This document shows positions 13,341-13,632 of a stretch of 13,632 bases of DNA, piece after piece. Under the pieces are notes generated by a model. The model was not told the DNA's origin, made no database searches, and saw nothing but the letters and a program-made list of their open reading frames with translations. The number at the start of each line of letters is the position of its first letter. Position 1 is the first letter of the stretch. A program made the position numbers and the translations under genes. The DNA is from an uncultured Clostridia bacterium (lineage in GTDB: Bacteria > Bacillota > Clostridia > Oscillospirales > Acutalibacteraceae), in contig CANQGN010000024.1 of assembly GCA_947623215.1 (NCBI GenBank), forward strand, positions 1 to 13,632, written 5' to 3'.

Positions 13341-13632
13341 TTATTCGTTTGGCAGGGCGGCAATCCAGCTTTTCATTTCCTCCACGTCCAGCACGCCGCA
13401 GGCAAAGCCCTTGCGCACCAGCTCGGGGGGCAAAAAAGCATCGTATTTTTCAAACAGCGGCACCTCTTTGGGGTAAAGCAGCTCCATGGGGTCCAGCGGG
13501 CGGGCGGCTTCTTCTTTCAGCAGGCGCAAAAAGCCCGCGCGGTCGGTCTTCATGCAAAACTGCATAAAGTAGGGGCGCGAAACGTCAAACCCCGAAAGCC
13601 CCAGCTCCCCCGCGCACCGGCGTTTTAAGAAC
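13341..13632 (-). CDS. C-terminal fragment of an unrecognised protein
   Basis: The frame is open from the right edge to a TAA at 13341, giving the last 96 or so residues of a gene that begins outside the window; the internal Met codons near 13565 are not needed as starts. The visible part is soluble, helical and mildly acidic, with blocks such as GFDVSRPYFMQFCMK, LLKEEAARPLDPMELLYP, VPLFEKYDAFLPPELVRKGFA and a final SWIAALPNE. The pattern looks like the C-terminal region of a larger enzyme, possibly nucleic-acid related, but I cannot name the family with confidence. It is convergent with htrA and ends 24 bp from the shared hairpin. Codon use and GC content look like the neighbouring genes. 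Confidence 0.75.
   Translation of the reverse strand, partial: FLKRRCAGELGLSGFDVSRPYFMQFCMKTDRAGFLRLLKEEAARPLDPMELLYPKEVPLFEKYDAFLPPELVRKGFACGVLDVEEMKSWIAALPNE

Overview
The window reads as chromosome of a GC-rich clostridial Bacillota, most likely in or near the Oscillospiraceae/Ruminococcaceae (Faecalibacterium-like gut anaerobes). This rests on the Gram-positive redox regulator Rex, Shine-Dalgarno-led genes with ATG, GTG and TTG starts, sigma-A type promoters, a G5/M23 wall hydrolase, and palindromic intergenic repeats of a kind I associate with these genomes. The assignment is by eye, not by search. I see no phage, plasmid, CRISPR, tRNA or rRNA features.

Layout. From 5494 down to 1 (minus strand) runs a tight cluster: Aquifex-type aconitase, isocitrate dehydrogenase, the NADH sensor Rex, an unrecognised 222-residue protein, and murC (cut by the left edge). 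Aconitase and IDH form the oxidative arm from citrate to 2-oxoglutarate, so an NAD(H)-sensing repressor sits with enzymes that are likely to make NADH. Upstream of aconitase is a sigma-A promoter whose spacer and -10 lie inside a perfect 28-bp palindrome. From 6798 to 5617 (minus) lies a membrane-anchored G5/M23 peptidase gene with its own promoter, a WalR-box-like site and repeated GGTTRCAA motifs. Positions 6799-7235 hold no gene but are rich in inverted repeats.

From 11413 to 7236 (minus) is a marR / ABC exporter / ABC exporter operon. It has a consensus TTGACA-17-TATAAT promoter overlapped by an inverted-repeat operator, and a leader of about 295 nt filled with palindromic repeats. The two ABC proteins carry complementary degenerate motifs, the pattern of a heterodimeric exporter with one catalytic and one degenerate ATP site. 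Divergent from this operon, on the plus strand, is a membrane-anchored HtrA serine protease (11936-13246), ending in a strong hairpin terminator. The right edge holds the C-terminal end of an unrecognised minus-strand gene.

Most genes belong to known families. The least explained material is regulatory: the palindrome on the aconitase promoter, the motif cluster upstream of the M23 gene, the structured marR leader, and an orphan terminator-like hairpin between the divergent marR and htrA promoters. I found no convincing wholly new system.
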